A DNA stretch of 64,000 nucleotides from Granulosicoccus sp. Lineage in GTDB: Bacteria > Pseudomonadota > Gammaproteobacteria > Granulosicoccales > Granulosicoccaceae. The translations under genes and the position numbers were made by a program. Where the stretch lies: the NCBI GenBank assembly GCA_020627685.1, contig JAHDGK010000008.1, forward strand, positions 52,322 through 116,321. Reading direction: 5' to 3'. The notes under the pieces are model-generated. The model was not told where the DNA came from and did no database searches. It saw only the letters and a list, made by a program, of their open reading frames with translations. Shown here in pieces: positions 19,314 to 28,612 of this stretch (position 1 is its first letter; the number at the start of each line of letters is the position of its first letter).

Positions 19314-20142
19314 GGATGCTGAGGTGAATCTCTTGAGCGCTACCGATGTCAGTTGACTCAGGCTCGGCCCCTAAGCGCTCATTGGCGTCGAAATCATAAA
19401 GCGTTTTGTCTAACAGATGCGATGGGGCAACATTGCCCAATGCTCCCAACATGGATGAGATTCGAGTAGGGTCCTCTGATTCCCATTTTGCTAGCAGTTG
19501 CTTCATGTTCTGCCGTTGCAAATTGGGCTGAGAGCCGCATAAATTGCAGGGAATGATAGGGTATGACTGCTGATCACTGAGTGCTTGAAGATCCTTCTCA
19601 CGGCAATAGGCGAGTGGTCTGATCACAACATTACGGCCATTGTCCGCGTGTAATTTAGGTGGCATTGTTTTCAGTGCTCCACCGTGAAATAAATTGAGAA
19701 GCAGTGTTTCGAGCAAATCGTCAGCATGGTGCCCTAAGGCAATCTTAGTGGCGCCAATTTCGTCAGCCACCCGGTACAAAATTCCGCGACGCAAGCGAGA
19801 GCATAATCCGCAGGTTGTTTTTCCCGCTGGTACTTTTTCAGTGACGATACTGAATGTGTCTTCTTCGATGATGCGGTAGGCAACATTTTTACCGGCTAGA
19901 TATTCCGGAAGCACATGCTCTGGAAAACCGGGTTGCTTTTGGTCGAGATTCACAGCAATCAGTGAAAAATTAATTGGGGCGACCTGTTTAAGATGAAGCA
20001 ATAGGTCGAGCATGGCATAGCTGTCTTTCCCGCCTGACATGCAAACCATGATGTGATCATCCGGTTCTATTAAATTATAATCGACAACAGCTTTCGCGCA
20101 TTGGCGTTGAAGTCGCTTATTTAATGGTGTGACTTTGGACAA
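19279..20142 (-). CDS. ttcA: tRNA 2-thiocytidine(32) synthetase TtcA
   Basis: 287 residues. The enzyme thiolates C32 of certain tRNAs using an iron-sulfur cluster and ATP. The PP-loop [14 protein letters not shown] is at ~35-48; the two CxxC pairs that hold the cluster are [10 protein letters not shown] and [28 protein letters not shown], typical of TtcA, lies between them. Length is close to E. coli TtcA (311). ATG 20142. It is divergent from the response regulator and overlaps the SDR gene by 35 bases at the 3' end. Confidence 0.95.
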   Translation of the reverse strand: MSKVTPLNKRLQRQCAKAVVDYNLIEPDDHIMVCMSGGKDSYAMLDLLLHLKQVAPINFSLIAVNLDQKQPGFPEHVLPEYLAGKNVAYRIIEEDTFSIVTEKVPAGKTTCGLCSRLRRGILYRVADEIGATKIALGHHADDLLETLLLNLFHGGALKTMPPKLHADNGRNVVIRPLAYCREKDLQALSDQQSYPIIPCNLCGSQPNLQRQNMKQLLAKWESEDPTRISSMLGALGNVAPSHLLDKTLYDFDANERLGAEPESTDIGSAQEIHLSIPTTGFPVRRMQ

Positions 20143-20338
20143 TTCAGTTAGATCCGTTTGACCGTGCGAAGAACATTGTAAAGCAATGTGCTCTGATCAC
20201 TGTGTATTTGAATTTGAAATTTGAACCGAGATGTTAACGTTTTACACCGAAGACTATCTCTGGCGCATGCTGAAAGTCTGCTAAAGTGGAGTGAACGTTC
20301 TTTCGTAGTATTTGAACCGCTATCGTGCCAATCAACCA

Positions 20339-20980
20339 ATGAGATTGCTTATTGTCGATGACCACACACTCTTCAGGAGTGGCATGGTTCATCTTCTGCA
20401 AAGCTTTGACCCCCCACCGGAAGTTCTCGAGGCCGAAGACCTGCGTGGAGCAGAAGCACTCTTAAATTCTGATTCAAACTTTGACTTAGTATTATTGGAT
20501 CTGAATTTAACGGATTCCGACGGTATAGAAGCACTGCTTGCGTTGCGCGGACAAGTGCCCGACACAGCTTTGGTCATTCTATCGGGCGAACAAGATCCCG
20601 ATGTCATTCACTCGTGTATCGACAACGGCGCCATGGGGTTTATCAGTAAAGCTGCAACACACGACGAGCTATTGAGCGCGATAAAGCTCATCGTTGCAGG
20701 AGGCGTTTATTTGCCGAGAGAGATAACGTCAGCTTATCGCAATGGACAACCTAAGGTCGAAAAAAGCGATGTCGCGCTGCTTGCCTCGTTATCAGACAGA
20801 CAACGCGAGGTATTAGCTTATCTACTTCAAGGCAAGCCTAATAAAACGATTTCCGAAAAAATGAATATTTCGCAAAATACAGTGAAGGCGCATTTATCCG
20901 GAATATTTAAAACTCTTGGAGCCAAGAACCGAACTGAGGCCGTCTACTTTGCCGCAAGAGCGGGTGTGCCTCTCGAGTGA
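20339..20980 (+). CDS. LuxR/NarL-type response regulator
   Basis: 213 residues from ATG 20339; TTG 20312 would add nine. The receiver domain (MRLLIVDDHTLFRSGM, phospho-acceptor Asp in LLDLNLTDSDG, Lys in ISKAATHDE) is joined to a LuxR-type helix-turn-helix (LSDRQREVLAYLLQGKPNK to NRTEAV). It binds DNA once phosphorylated by a partner histidine kinase. No kinase gene is adjacent, so the partner is elsewhere or it is an orphan. Confidence 0.9.
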   Translation: MRLLIVDDHTLFRSGMVHLLQSFDPPPEVLEAEDLRGAEALLNSDSNFDLVLLDLNLTDSDGIEALLALRGQVPDTALVILSGEQDPDVIHSCIDNGAMGFISKAATHDELLSAIKLIVAGGVYLPREITSAYRNGQPKVEKSDVALLASLSDRQREVLAYLLQGKPNKTISEKMNISQNTVKAHLSGIFKTLGAKNRTEAVYFAARAGVPLE

Positions 20981-21042
20981 TGTCGTGTTCTCACTGAGTG
21001 TTTAGATGCACTAGGGTTGCGCAAGGTCGATGTTGATCAACG

Positions 21043-22170
21043 CTATATCAAGTTGATGTTATCGAGTGCTTCATCTACGGCCTTATAAACATCATTAAGT
21101 CCAGATTGTCCGCCGAGCTCTACCGTCTTTAGTTCACCTGTTGCAAAGGCTGCATCGACGGCGTCGACTATTAGCTTTCCAGCCCGAGCCGCGGCCTCGC
21201 ACTGCTGGGTTTCAGCCAGCCACTCCAGTAACATTGCACCCGACAAGAACATTGCAGTCGGATTTGCCAGTCCTTTCCCGGCTATGTCAGGAGCACTGCC
21301 ATGACACGGTTGAAAGACAGCGTTTGAATCTCCGATGTCTGCCGATGGCGCGTAGCCCATTCCACCGATAAGCCCTGCGGCCAAGTCAGATAAAATATCG
21401 CCAAACATGTTCTCAGTCACCATCACATCGTAGTCCCACGGACGTGTCAGTAAATTAAGAGACATGATGTCGACATAGGCATGATCGACGACAGGCTGTG
21501 CACTAGATCCTTGTGAATTCGTATGCCTTGTCGCTGCCTCATAAAACATCTTTCTAAAAAAGGCGAAAGCGGGAAATACGTTGGCCTTGTCTATACAGGT
21601 AATGCGCTTGGCATTTCTTTGTTTGGCAAGAGCAAACGTTGCATCAAATAATTTTTCGCTGACCGCACGCGTAATAACAAGTGTCTCCTCGGCTTGTTCA
21701 TCACCGATCATTTTTGACGGTGCTTGCGGTGCGAAGAGACCCTCTATCGATTCTCTGACAAGGACGAAATCGATGTGCTTGGAACGCTCATCGGAAAGAG
21801 GGCCCGGTACACCTGGGATGCTGCGTATAGGTCGGATGCCAGCATATAAGCTTAGTTCGAAGCGTAAGTCTATTTGAGGTGTAAGCTCAGTGCCATCAGG
21901 ATATCGTATCTCTGGATCACCCATCGCAGATAGCAGAATAGCGTCGGCAGCTCTAGCTTGTTCGACCGAATCTTTAGGCAGAGCCTCTCCTAGTGACTGG
22001 TACGCCTTTGCTCCCGCAGCCAAAGACGTCATAGCCAGCGATATTGAATTATCCGGATCCGTTTCAGATATGCGCTGGCAAGCTTTTTTCATAAGCTCGC
22101 AGCAAGGTTGGGTAATTTCAGGACCGATGCCGTCTCCTTCGAAAACCGCGATTTGAAACTGTTTGCTCAT
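21043..22170 (-). CDS. Isocitrate/isopropylmalate dehydrogenase family protein
   Basis: 375 residues of the metal-dependent decarboxylating beta-hydroxyacid dehydrogenase family. Motifs are EGDGIGPEI, the substrate loop RESIEGLFAP, ITCIDKANVF (catalytic Lys), ENMFGDILSDLAAGLIGG (metal-binding Asp) and HGSAPDIAGKGLANP. The RESIEGLF loop differs from RELTGGIYFG of true LeuB, and no other leu genes are near, so it may act on another malate-like substrate such as tartrate or a related 2-hydroxyacid. The neighbouring SMP-30 gene would suit sugar-acid metabolism, but that is a guess. Confidence 0.82.
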   Translation of the reverse strand: MSKQFQIAVFEGDGIGPEITQPCCELMKKACQRISETDPDNSISLAMTSLAAGAKAYQSLGEALPKDSVEQARAADAILLSAMGDPEIRYPDGTELTPQIDLRFELSLYAGIRPIRSIPGVPGPLSDERSKHIDFVLVRESIEGLFAPQAPSKMIGDEQAEETLVITRAVSEKLFDATFALAKQRNAKRITCIDKANVFPAFAFFRKMFYEAATRHTNSQGSSAQPVVDHAYVDIMSLNLLTRPWDYDVMVTENMFGDILSDLAAGLIGGMGYAPSADIGDSNAVFQPCHGSAPDIAGKGLANPTAMFLSGAMLLEWLAETQQCEAAARAGKLIVDAVDAAFATGELKTVELGGQSGLNDVYKAVDEALDNINLI

Positions 22171-22240
22171 GGCTAAAATTATATTCTCTAGGGTGGCTAA
22201 AGCGTCCTGCTTTATAAATGGTAAGAGCTGACTTTATTAC

Positions 22241-23263
22241 TCAATCCAGGTACTGCTCAAGGTTGCCCAACGGTACATTCCAGTGCGGCATGGCATGTCC
22301 TGATATCTCTTGTTTAAAAACGGGCAGGGTGTCTCCCAGCAAATTGCCGATAAACAAGGTCTTTAAGTCCTGACCGCCAAATGCAAGGTTGGATACGTTT
22401 TTCATGGCCTCGCCTTTGGCATTGTCCAAATGTTCTCGTCCAAGTGAATTGTTTTGATAGGCCGCTTCAGTCCAACGAAGATGCTCTTCATCGGAGTCTT
22501 CGAACATGAGTGTCTGGAGGCCGTCTGGAGATACTCTGATTATACGGTTGCTAACAATGCTGGTAATCCAAGCATGTCCCTCGCTATCTAAGGCGATCCC
22601 GTCAGGGTAAGTGCCTGCATCAAACTCACACACAACTGAAGGCTTCGATAGGGATACCTCTTTCGATTCAAAACCGTTCATTTGAAACCGGGTCACACGC
22701 CTTGCAAATGTTTCATTGACCCAAAGTTCACCACGCGCTTCGTCTATAACGCATTCGTTGGTGTATCCGAGTCCGTCGGCGACTATTCGGGCATCGTTTT
22801 CACCGGGTTCAATAACGGCGATAAAACCGGTATTGGCGGCAGCCCGATAGTCGGATGCACGGGGTGTTTTTCGAGTGCTTACCGTTATCCAGATTCGCCC
22901 GGTGTTGTCCCGAACGACGAAATTAGTGGGTGGCATTGCTTGCCCTTCGACGGTCAGTGCAACCGGATCGAGTCTGCCGTCGGCATGTAGCCTGTAGATT
23001 CCACCGTCTGTGTCGCCCATATGGGCAAGCAGCACGGTGCCGCCGTTTTCCAGCGCGATTCCATTTGGGCGCATGTTCAAACCGGCATTGTTAAAAATGT
23101 GATGAGTGTCACCTGAGGGCGAAATAAGGCTGATACCACCGCTCATTGACCAGTTTGGGACTAAAAGAAGCCCTGACGCATGGGCGATAACGCATTCAGG
23201 CCTATTGAGATTGCGCCCCGTCCAATGGTCTATTCTGTTTAAAGGTACGCTTACTGGTATCAC
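22241..23263 (-). CDS. SMP-30/gluconolactonase-like (LRE family) protein
   Basis: 340 residues forming a predicted six-bladed beta-propeller. Repeated blade motifs include GIALENGG, FVVRDNTGRIWITVST, GYTNECVIDEARGELWV and YPDGIALDSEGHAWIT; the conserved Asn and Asp residues in these blades usually bind a metal ion. Family members hydrolyse sugar lactones or related esters. No signal peptide is seen. GTG 23263 start. It lies about 70 bases upstream of the IMDH-family gene in the same direction, so the two may form an operon. Confidence 0.82.
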   Translation of the reverse strand: MIPVSVPLNRIDHWTGRNLNRPECVIAHASGLLLVPNWSMSGGISLISPSGDTHHIFNNAGLNMRPNGIALENGGTVLLAHMGDTDGGIYRLHADGRLDPVALTVEGQAMPPTNFVVRDNTGRIWITVSTRKTPRASDYRAAANTGFIAVIEPGENDARIVADGLGYTNECVIDEARGELWVNETFARRVTRFQMNGFESKEVSLSKPSVVCEFDAGTYPDGIALDSEGHAWITSIVSNRIIRVSPDGLQTLMFEDSDEEHLRWTEAAYQNNSLGREHLDNAKGEAMKNVSNLAFGGQDLKTLFIGNLLGDTLPVFKQEISGHAMPHWNVPLGNLEQYLD

Positions 23264-23416
23264 TTTCGTTTAATTGCTGGCACTGTATGCTCTTGGCACT
23301 ACTACCCCATAGTCACGCACCATTGTAATCGCCTTTTAATGGGCATGGCTACGACCGGTGCTGGCACTGAAGCATCGACAGCTGGACGTAAACCTAGAAC
23401 CGCAGGAGTAATCACT

Positions 23417-24799
23417 ATGAACAAACCTACAGAAAACGTGACTATGTCGGATCTGGTTGAAATGGACCGATCTCACGTATGGCACCACCTGACACCTCAC
23501 AAGCCGCTTGAGGAAAAGGACCCTTTGGTTATTGTCAAAGGCGACGGCATGCGTATCTGGGACCAGAACGGTAAAGAGCATCTAGATGCTGTATCCGGTG
23601 CCGTGTGGACAGTCAACCTGGGCTATGGCCGTGAAAGTATCGCCAACGCAGTTCGGGACCAATTGGTCGAGATGTGCTACTTCGCAGGCTCTGCAGGCAA
23701 CGTACCGGGCATTAAGTACGCTGAACGGCTCATATCAAAAATGCCTGGCATGAGCCGTGTTTATTACTCGAACTCTGGCTCGGAAGCTAACGAAAAGGGT
23801 TATAAAATTGTCCGACAAATTGCCGCCATGCAAAACGACGGCAAAAAGCACAAGATTCTCTACCGTGACCGTGATTATCACGGCACCACCATCACCGCTT
23901 TGTCTACGTGCGGCCAGAATGAAAGGCGTGATCAATACGGCCCGTTTACACCAGGGTTTGTCGAAGTTCCTCATTGCTGTGAATACCGAAGCCAGTTCCC
24001 TGACGATTCTGACTACGGTGTAAAAATCGCACGTGAAATCGAAAATGTCATTCTTCGTGAAGACCCTGACACGGTAGGTTCAATCGTGCTGGAACCCGTG
24101 ACCGCGGGTGGTGGTGTTATCACTCCGCCGGAAGGCTACTGGGAGACCGTTCAGGAAATTTGTAAGAAGTACGGCGTGTTGTTGCACATCGATGAAGTTG
24201 TGTGTGGGCTGGGTCGTACTGGTAAGTGGTTTGGATATCAGCACTACGGCATCAAGCCGGACATTGTCACCATGGCGAAAGGGGTGGCAAGTGGTTACGC
24301 AGCCATTGCCTGTACCGTCACGACTGAAGAAGTATTCAACCAGTTCAAGAAGAGCAACGACTCTATGAGTTATTTCCGCGACATCAGTACGTTTGGTGGT
24401 TGCGCGGCAGGGCCTGCTGCAGCACTTGAAACGATGCGCATCATAGAGGATGAAAATCTTCTGGAAAACACGGAAAAAATGGGTGAATACCTTATGGAGA
24501 AACTCCGTGGTTTGCAGAACAAATACAAAGTGATTGGTGATGTACGTGGCAAAGGTTTGTTCTGTGGCTTTGAACTGGTTAAAGATCGCCAGACAAAAGA
24601 GCCGGTAGATGAGCAAATGCTTGTGTCCATCGCAGCTGATTGTATGGAACAAGGCGTCGTTATAGGTCGTACCAATCGAAGCCTCACGGGTCTTAACAAC
24701 ACCGTATGTTTAAGCCCGGCATTGATCTGCAAAGAGTCTGATATCGATGAAATCGTGCAGGCCATCGATAATGCGATGGAGCGGCACGCTAACATCTAA
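23417..24799 (+). CDS. tpa: Class III aminotransferase, probably taurine-pyruvate type
   Basis: 460 residues from ATG 23417, with AGGAG 9 bases upstream; the frame extends 26 codons further but without family similarity. YYSNSGSEANEKGYK, RDYHGTTI, HIDEVVCGLGRTGK and TMAKGVASGYA (PLP-binding Lys) are class III hallmarks. The opening (MSDLVEMDRSHVWHHLTPH) and the ending (NRSLTGLNNTVCLSP) resemble taurine:pyruvate aminotransferase, which makes sulfoacetaldehyde. No xsc or taurine transporter is adjacent, so another amine donor remains possible. The GST gene follows 22 bases downstream. Confidence 0.8.
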   Translation: MNKPTENVTMSDLVEMDRSHVWHHLTPHKPLEEKDPLVIVKGDGMRIWDQNGKEHLDAVSGAVWTVNLGYGRESIANAVRDQLVEMCYFAGSAGNVPGIKYAERLISKMPGMSRVYYSNSGSEANEKGYKIVRQIAAMQNDGKKHKILYRDRDYHGTTITALSTCGQNERRDQYGPFTPGFVEVPHCCEYRSQFPDDSDYGVKIAREIENVILREDPDTVGSIVLEPVTAGGGVITPPEGYWETVQEICKKYGVLLHIDEVVCGLGRTGKWFGYQHYGIKPDIVTMAKGVASGYAAIACTVTTEEVFNQFKKSNDSMSYFRDISTFGGCAAGPAAALETMRIIEDENLLENTEKMGEYLMEKLRGLQNKYKVIGDVRGKGLFCGFELVKDRQTKEPVDEQMLVSIAADCMEQGVVIGRTNRSLTGLNNTVCLSPALICKESDIDEIVQAIDNAMERHANI

Positions 24800-24821
24800 T
24801 CCCGGCATGAGGAATCCGTGA

Positions 24822-25466
24822 ATGATCAAGGTCTGGGGACGGAAATCGTCGTCAAATGTTCAGGCAGTCATGTGGTGTCTGGCAGAACTGGATCTTGATT
24901 GTTCACGACTCGATGCCGGGCTCACCTACGGTGTTGTAGATACCCCAGAGTATCGAGCCATGAACCCCAATGGCAGGGTTCCTACGTTGCAGGACGGCGG
25001 CAACACACCCATCTGGGAATCCGGTGCGATCTTACGCTACCTAGCCAACACGTATGGCCAAGCTCCGTTCTGGCCGTCTGATCCAGTTGAGAGAGTGCGA
25101 GTTGATCAGTGGGCTGAGTGGGCGAAAATCAATGTCGCTTTGGAGTTCACTTCTCCCGTTTTTTGGCGGGTCGTTAGAACCCCCAGTTCCCGTCGCGATC
25201 AGGCTGCGATAGATGCCGCCGTATCCTATTTGACAGGGAATTTGGCAATAGCCGATGAACAGCTGCGCACGAATCTCTTTTTAGCGGGTAATGATTTCAC
25301 TCTGGCAGACGTGCAGTTCGCACATTGTTTGTATCGATACTTTGACATCAATATCGAACGCAGAAGTTTGCCTAATCTGGAACGCTACTACTCATTAGTT
25401 TCTGAGCGTGTTGCGTTCCAGCGGCATGTGCAAGTCAGTTACGAAGAGTTGCGCGACACCCTTTAA
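24822..25466 (+). CDS. Glutathione S-transferase family protein
   Basis: 214 residues. The N-terminal thioredoxin-like domain (MIKVWGRKSSSNVQ start, GRVPTLQDGG and WESGAILRYLA, which bind glutathione) is followed by an all-helical C-terminal domain with LAGNDFTLADVQFAH, the N-capping motif. The first Ser region (KSSSN) suits the catalytic Ser/Cys of beta/theta-like bacterial GSTs. The substrate is unknown. Close spacing (22 bases) after the aminotransferase suggests co-transcription. Confidence 0.9.
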   Translation: MIKVWGRKSSSNVQAVMWCLAELDLDCSRLDAGLTYGVVDTPEYRAMNPNGRVPTLQDGGNTPIWESGAILRYLANTYGQAPFWPSDPVERVRVDQWAEWAKINVALEFTSPVFWRVVRTPSSRRDQAAIDAAVSYLTGNLAIADEQLRTNLFLAGNDFTLADVQFAHCLYRYFDINIERRSLPNLERYYSLVSERVAFQRHVQVSYEELRDTL

Positions 25467-25474
25467 ACAAGGCC

Positions 25475-26563
25475 TTACTGACTAATCTCGGACAGAGTTC
25501 CCGTGACTGAATCCAGTGCGGGTTGTAGGATTCCGCTAACGCCTTCGTAAGATAGCGCTTTGTCTGCGAGTGGTTTGATTCGCTCTAGACCACTGTTAAC
25601 CATTTTTGCCAATGGTGCTTTGGCTATGTCCGGGACAGAGCTTAATTGAGCGGCAACCACTTTGAGTTGTTCGCCAACGCCTTCTAACTTTGATTTTGCA
25701 TTTGAAGCGCTTGCTTCATCGGTGACGCCGCCAAGCAGACTGCTGGTTGAGCCAATCGCACTGCCGATGCCTCGGCTAATTCCGCTGAGGCTGAGTGGTT
25801 TTGAACTCTCGGCGTCCGAAATCTCTGTTGAGGCGCCATCGTCGGTCTCTGCATCAGCCTGTGTGGCATCTTCATCGCTGGAGGAATCGGTAGATTCTGC
25901 AGCTGCCTCGTCTGTTGTATTGACGTCTGTTTCCGCACTGCCACTCACAGCGTCTTTAACTTTTTTACCAATCCCGGTGAGACTAACTGTTGCCGCGTCA
26001 GTTGCGTTTTTTAGCGTCTCAGAGGCCTTGTCGCTTATATCGGCGGCTTTGTCCTTTAAGTCGTCTACCGTGCCCTCTACAGCGTTCTGAGCATTGTCCT
26101 GGACAGCGTCCTGGGCAGCCTCTGAAGCATTCTCACCAGAGTTAAGCAGGTTGTCTTTAGCCGTCGTTAGTTTCTCTTTGGCATCTTTTGCCATTTCCCC
26201 GGCAGCATCCGAGACATCGCCAGCTTTGTCCTTAACGGTCTCAACAAGCTGTGCACTGGAATCTTTTAATTTTCCAGCGACTCCTGCAACAACTTCTTTT
26301 GCCTGTTCGGCGGCTTTATGAGTTGTCTCTGTGGTTTCAGAAACGGTTTCTTCAGCTGCAGTCGCTGCGTCCTCGGCCGCTTCATCGGCATCAGCTTTGA
26401 CAGCTTCCACACCGCTTTCAATGTCCGCGCTCACAGACTCGCCAGCATCAGAAACGCTTTCTTCGGTTGCATCCGTTTTTGATGCTGTCGTCTCTTGATA
26501 CTGCTCGTAGCCAAGCCAGCTCAGTCCACCAATAACGATGATGAGAAATAGGGCTTTCCACAT
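25475..26563 (-). CDS. Membrane-anchored Ala/Glu/Asp-rich helical (LEA-like) protein
   Basis: 362 residues from the ATG at 26563, chosen for the strong AAGGAGG site upstream; the frame continues 27 codons further. One hydrophobic segment (WKALFLIIVIGGLSWLGY) precedes ~200 residues of charged, Ala-rich amphipathic repeats such as VKDKAGDVSDAAGEMAKDAK, like late-embryogenesis-abundant or apolipoprotein-type helices. The C-terminal ~100 residues are less repetitive. No enzyme motif. A stress-protection or envelope-spacer role is only a guess. A smaller protein of similar build is encoded at 30434-30982. Confidence 0.7.
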   Translation of the reverse strand: MWKALFLIIVIGGLSWLGYEQYQETTASKTDATEESVSDAGESVSADIESGVEAVKADADEAAEDAATAAEETVSETTETTHKAAEQAKEVVAGVAGKLKDSSAQLVETVKDKAGDVSDAAGEMAKDAKEKLTTAKDNLLNSGENASEAAQDAVQDNAQNAVEGTVDDLKDKAADISDKASETLKNATDAATVSLTGIGKKVKDAVSGSAETDVNTTDEAAAESTDSSSDEDATQADAETDDGASTEISDAESSKPLSLSGISRGIGSAIGSTSSLLGGVTDEASASNAKSKLEGVGEQLKVVAAQLSSVPDIAKAPLAKMVNSGLERIKPLADKALSYEGVSGILQPALDSVTGTLSEISQ

Positions 26564-26661
26564 AATTTGAAACCTCCTTGAAATCGTACGATGCAAAATA
26601 TCGTAATTACCTTGAATGATTAGGCCATGTCGGTGATTTCGCACCGTTTGTTTTAACTTCT

Positions 26662-26679
26662 TTACGTTACAAGACGTAA
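26662..26679. repeat. Short inverted repeat upstream of the LEA-like gene
   Basis: TTACGT (26662-26667) and ACGTAA (26674-26679) form a perfect 6-bp inverted repeat with a 6-base centre, about 100 bases upstream of the minus-strand LEA-like start. It could be a regulator site; nothing else supports it. Confidence 0.3.
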
Positions 26680-26767
26680 TGAGGGGGCATAACCGGGATA
26701 TTTACGATGCTGGAGCTGTGTTTACTTAACGACCCGTCGCTCTTCAGCCTGCGTGAACGGTATTTTT

Positions 26768-26800
26768 TGCGTCTAAAGTAGGGGATCTACTTATGACGCA
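26768..26800. repeat. 33-bp imperfect inverted repeat just before a predicted start
   Basis: TGCGTC-TA-AAGTAG and CTACTT-AT-GACGCA face each other around GGGAT, giving two 6-bp helices with a 2x2 mismatch. It ends 20 bases before the GTG at 26821. It may be an operator or a 5' mRNA hairpin. There is no T run after it on either strand, so it is not a terminator. Confidence 0.45.
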
Positions 26801-26820
26801 ATAAATGACATTATATTGAC

Positions 26821-27555
26821 GTGTTGCTTTGCGCTGCGTACCCTACGGGCAATAGTGCATTTTTTGGTACAAATCTGTTGGACGACCTTATATACAACTT
26901 CTTGTTGCAGTCAGAGTTTCCCAGAGCCTCTATTTTACTCAACGCCGAGCAGCTTGCCGTTCACTACAAAGATGCCGGTGATTCACTAGAAGCTCCGTCA
27001 TTTGTCATTGTTGATCCTGACACTGCGAAACCTCTGGCCGTCATAGACGTTGTCGACGCTGTCGATCAAGAGCTACTCGCTGAAAAGGCAAAAAAAACGC
27101 GTCGATTTGCGCAGCGTGTTGCCACCGGTGGAATTCCTTCATTCATCATTCGCGTTGACATGAGAGGCTCGACACAGGCAGAGCAAGTGCAGTTCTACAA
27201 AATCATCTCCAACACCGAACTACAATCACTAAGCAGTAAGACATTTCCCGATCTGGATACGCTCCGAGTGGCGCGAATGCTGGCAGATGCCAATCAACCT
27301 ACAGATGATTTTGTAGAGTCGGATTTTGAAAACATCTCTTCAAGACGGTCGCAAACTACCATAAGCACAAAGACCAGACCGGCAAGCTCATGGCGCATTT
27401 ATATTCCAGCCTTGCTGCTGCTTTTGCTCGTGCTTGTAGATAGCTACTTCACCGCATCCAGAGGGGTTGCGCTGCTCTCGCTGACTCAAAGTGTGCTGGT
27501 TATCGGAGCCGCCCTGTTGTTTACGCTGCCTGCGCTACTACGCTCGCTTAGATAA
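26821..27555 (+). CDS. Hypothetical protein with nuclease-like N-terminal fold and two C-terminal membrane segments
   Basis: 244 residues from GTG 26821; the start has no clear ribosome site and could be slightly later. The segment APSFVIVDPDTAKPLAVIDV followed by a Lys-rich helix and IPSFIIRVD resembles the core of PD-(D/E)xK-like domains seen in HSDR_N proteins, but the match is by eye only. After a polar linker, two hydrophobic segments (WRIYIPALLLLLLVLVDSYF, and SVLVIGAALLFTLPALL) anchor the C-terminus. Function unknown. Confidence 0.6.
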   Translation: MLLCAAYPTGNSAFFGTNLLDDLIYNFLLQSEFPRASILLNAEQLAVHYKDAGDSLEAPSFVIVDPDTAKPLAVIDVVDAVDQELLAEKAKKTRRFAQRVATGGIPSFIIRVDMRGSTQAEQVQFYKIISNTELQSLSSKTFPDLDTLRVARMLADANQPTDDFVESDFENISSRRSQTTISTKTRPASSWRIYIPALLLLLLVLVDSYFTASRGVALLSLTQSVLVIGAALLFTLPALLRSLR

Positions 27556-27682
27556 ATCTTGCAAGATATCGGCAGTAGCACGCTCAAACGGTGGTTTTTT
27601 GAACTGGAACCTGCCGTTTAAATCGCGATACTGGGCTCATTAGTGCATACTAATTCTTCGTATCCATATATCTTTATATCTC

Positions 27683-28612
27683 ATGGAAGCATTGCTAGCG
27701 GGATTGCGTGCGGCAGGTGAGCCGACAAGACTCAGATTACTGGCGCTATGTGCTCACGGAGAACTCAGCGTCTCCGAACTCACTCAGATCCTCTCCCAGA
27801 GTCAGCCGCGCGTATCCAGGCATCTCAAGCTATTGGTCGAGGCCGGACTGCTGACGCGCATTCGCGAAGGCTCTTTGGTCTTTTACCGGATAGCCGATGG
27901 TCATGAGTCAGCCTACCTCGCCAGAACGCTCGTGGATTTGTTACCGGATAACGACACAGAGCTCAGCCGTGATTTGAACCGGCTGGATATCATTCGCCAA
28001 AAGCGTGCTGAATTAGCGGAAAACTATTTTCAGGAGAATGCATCGCATTGGGGAAAGATTCGTGCATTGCATGTCCCTGAAGCGGATGTAGAAGCAAAGC
28101 TGTTGCAACTAGTGGGTCCGACACGTATCGGTACACATCTGGACATCGGTACCGGAACCGGACGAATGCTTGAGTTGTTCGCAGCGCAAACAGAGCGGGG
28201 CATTGGTCTGGATTTAAACAGCGAAATGCTGGCTATCGCTCGCACGCAACTTGGTGGTGATGAGTATCGCCACGTGCATATACGTAAAGGTGATATGTAC
28301 AACATGCCGATTGATGATGCGACGGTCGACTTGGCCACCTTACATCTGGTGCTGCATTACAGCTTAGAACCAACAGCAGTCATCGCAGAAGCGGCACGCA
28401 CACTAAAAAAGGGCGGCCGCCTCATTGTTGTCGATTTTGCCGCGCATGGTGAAGAGCATTTGCGAACCGACCATAAGCATCAGCGTCTCGGCTTTAGCGA
28501 TCGAGAAATAATACAAGCCATGGAACAAGCAGGTCTTGAGGTTGGAACCACCGACGCTCTGGCAGGCGACCCCTTGACGGTTAAAATCTGGCAGGGGATC
28601 TGCCAAGATTAA
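27683..28612 (+). CDS. ArsR-family regulator fused to a class I SAM-dependent methyltransferase
   Basis: 309 residues. Residues 1-~100 are a winged helix of the ArsR type (GEPTRLRLLALCAHGELSVS, then QSQPRVSRHLKLLVEAGLL as recognition helix). Residues ~145-300 are a methyltransferase with DIGTGTGRMLELFA (SAM motif I), GLDLNSEML and VDFAAHGEEHLR. Such fusions are widespread and may regulate through bound SAM or SAH, often near methionine-cycle genes; none is adjacent here. No cysteine metal site of the SmtB type is visible. It overlaps the convergent DegT gene by 4 bases. Confidence 0.88.
   Translation: MEALLAGLRAAGEPTRLRLLALCAHGELSVSELTQILSQSQPRVSRHLKLLVEAGLLTRIREGSLVFYRIADGHESAYLARTLVDLLPDNDTELSRDLNRLDIIRQKRAELAENYFQENASHWGKIRALHVPEADVEAKLLQLVGPTRIGTHLDIGTGTGRMLELFAAQTERGIGLDLNSEMLAIARTQLGGDEYRHVHIRKGDMYNMPIDDATVDLATLHLVLHYSLEPTAVIAEAARTLKKGGRLIVVDFAAHGEEHLRTDHKHQRLGFSDREIIQAMEQAGLEVGTTDALAGDPLTVKIWQGICQD

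Noticed and set aside
21043..22170. Calling the dehydrogenase leuB
   Set aside because: The substrate loop differs from true LeuB and leuA, leuC and leuD are absent.
24080..24652. 190-codon minus-strand frame opposite the aminotransferase
   Set aside because: No domain; the plus-strand gene is well supported.
25662..26090. Plus-strand frame opposite the LEA-like gene
   Set aside because: Shadow of repetitive codons; Ser/Ala-rich without motifs.
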